Below, one piece after another: positions 6,495 through 6,943 of a stretch of DNA of 6,943 nucleotides. The notes under the pieces are model-generated. The model saw only the letters and a program-made list of their open reading frames with translations, was not told the DNA's origin and did no database searches. The DNA is from Phycisphaerae bacterium (GTDB taxonomy: Bacteria > Planctomycetota > Phycisphaerae > Sedimentisphaerales > SG8-4): assembly GCA_030613765.1 (NCBI GenBank), contig JAUWLI010000160.1, forward strand, positions 1 through 6,943, given 5' to 3'. Positions within the stretch are counted from its first letter, which is position 1. Every line of letters starts with the position of its first letter. Both the position numbers and the translations under genes were made by a program.

Positions 6495-6943
6495 TCAGGA
6501 CGTTGGTCCCCGAAGTAAATCTTTCACGGACACAAAGCCGACCTTTTGGCCCTGGTCTGTGATAACCAGATGCCGGATACGATGTTCGGTCATGGTGTTA
6601 TAGATGCTATAAATAGGTGTCTTAACATCCACGGAAATCAGGGGAGAACTCATTATTTCTTTGACCTTGACCGTATCAGGTTTTGTACCTTCCGCAAGAA
6701 CCTTTCGTACGATATCAGCCTCGCTGACAATGCCCACGGCTTTATCATCAGATTCCCCCACAAGAACACTCCCAACACTATGCCGTGTCATTGCCTCAAC
6801 GGCCTCAACTACCGTTTTGTCCGGCGCGATCGTAGGCGGGCCTTTAGTCATAAGTTTTCGAACCGGTTCGGCAGCCGAACGTCTAAGATATACGAACCAA
6901 TATATAATACCAACTAACAAGCCACCTCCAATAATGTTGCCGA
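6495..6943 (-). CDS. Membrane-anchored CBS-pair protein, 5' end beyond the window
   Basis: A tandem CBS-domain (Bateman) module. Such pairs bind adenosine nucleotides and sense energy state, or regulate attached channels and enzymes. The first CBS repeat includes VRKLMTKGPPTIAPDKTV and ends in VGIVSEADIVRKVLA; the second includes VKEIMSSPLISVDVKTPI and ends in VGFVSVKDLL. Before the first repeat is a hydrophobic run (GGGLLVGIIYWFVY) followed by LRR, reading as a single membrane span with the CBS module probably cytoplasmic. The reading frame stays open to the right edge, with no ATG and no stop. A TTG at 6920 is the only early start-like codon and would cut the membrane segment, so the true start most likely lies outside the window. 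The stop is TGA at 6497-6495. It lies 79 bases upstream of the permease on the same strand. Its partner or effector is unknown. Confidence 0.85.
   Translation of the reverse strand, partial: GNIIGGGLLVGIIYWFVYLRRSAAEPVRKLMTKGPPTIAPDKTVVEAVEAMTRHSVGSVLVGESDDKAVGIVSEADIVRKVLAEGTKPDTVKVKEIMSSPLISVDVKTPIYSIYNTMTEHRIRHLVITDQGQKVGFVSVKDLLRGPTS

Noticed and set aside
6546..6917. 123-codon open frame on the plus strand opposite the CBS gene
   Set aside because: The opposite strand encodes two clear CBS repeats; this frame has no recognisable domain.
1..6943. CRISPR array, tRNA, rRNA, insertion sequence or attachment site
   Set aside because: No regularly spaced repeats, cloverleaf-like sequence, transposase or terminal inverted repeats were seen; almost all bases are accounted for by coding genes.

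Overview
The window comes from a bacterial chromosome of intermediate GC content. Gene density is high: seven protein-coding genes, no RNA gene, no mobile element, and no gene-free stretch longer than 79 bases. The organism cannot be fixed from sequence alone. A secreted or lipoprotein-type GH95 fucosidase with an inserted beta-sandwich, next to an RtcA cyclase, a THEP1-type NTPase and a SagB-type oxidoreductase, would suit a polysaccharide-degrading Planctomycetota (Phycisphaerae-like) or a related PVC or Bacteroidota-like lineage. This is inference with low to moderate confidence.

Plus-strand block (1-3132). The window opens inside the C-terminal part of a class IV, PLP-dependent aminotransferase of the branched-chain/D-amino-acid type. 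Fourteen bases later, behind a good AAGGAG ribosome binding site, comes a complete 939-residue GH95 alpha-L-fucosidase. It has an N-terminal export signal and an extra galactose-binding-like domain inserted in its N-terminal beta domain.

Minus-strand block (3137-6943), read right to left. It begins with a membrane-anchored CBS-pair protein cut by the right edge. Next is an SO_0444/YraQ-type permease preceded by a good sigma70-like promoter. Then come a THEP1-type NTPase, a stand-alone SagB-type FMN nitroreductase whose start overlaps the NTPase stop by 8 bases, and RtcA, the RNA 3'-terminal phosphate cyclase. Gaps are 79, 39, -8 and 53 bases, so permease-NTPase-SagB-RtcA probably form one transcription unit. 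RtcA converges on the fucosidase with only 4 bases between the stop codons.

The fucosidase makes sense as a glycan-scavenging enzyme acting outside the cytoplasm. The minus-strand cluster is the less expected part. It joins a putative metal or small-ion permease, a small NTPase, a flavin oxidoreductase and an RNA-end-processing enzyme, and no RtcB ligase or RtcR regulator is visible in the window. The tight coupling of NTPase and SagB is the best lead for an undescribed functional link, but the sequence does not reveal a shared substrate.
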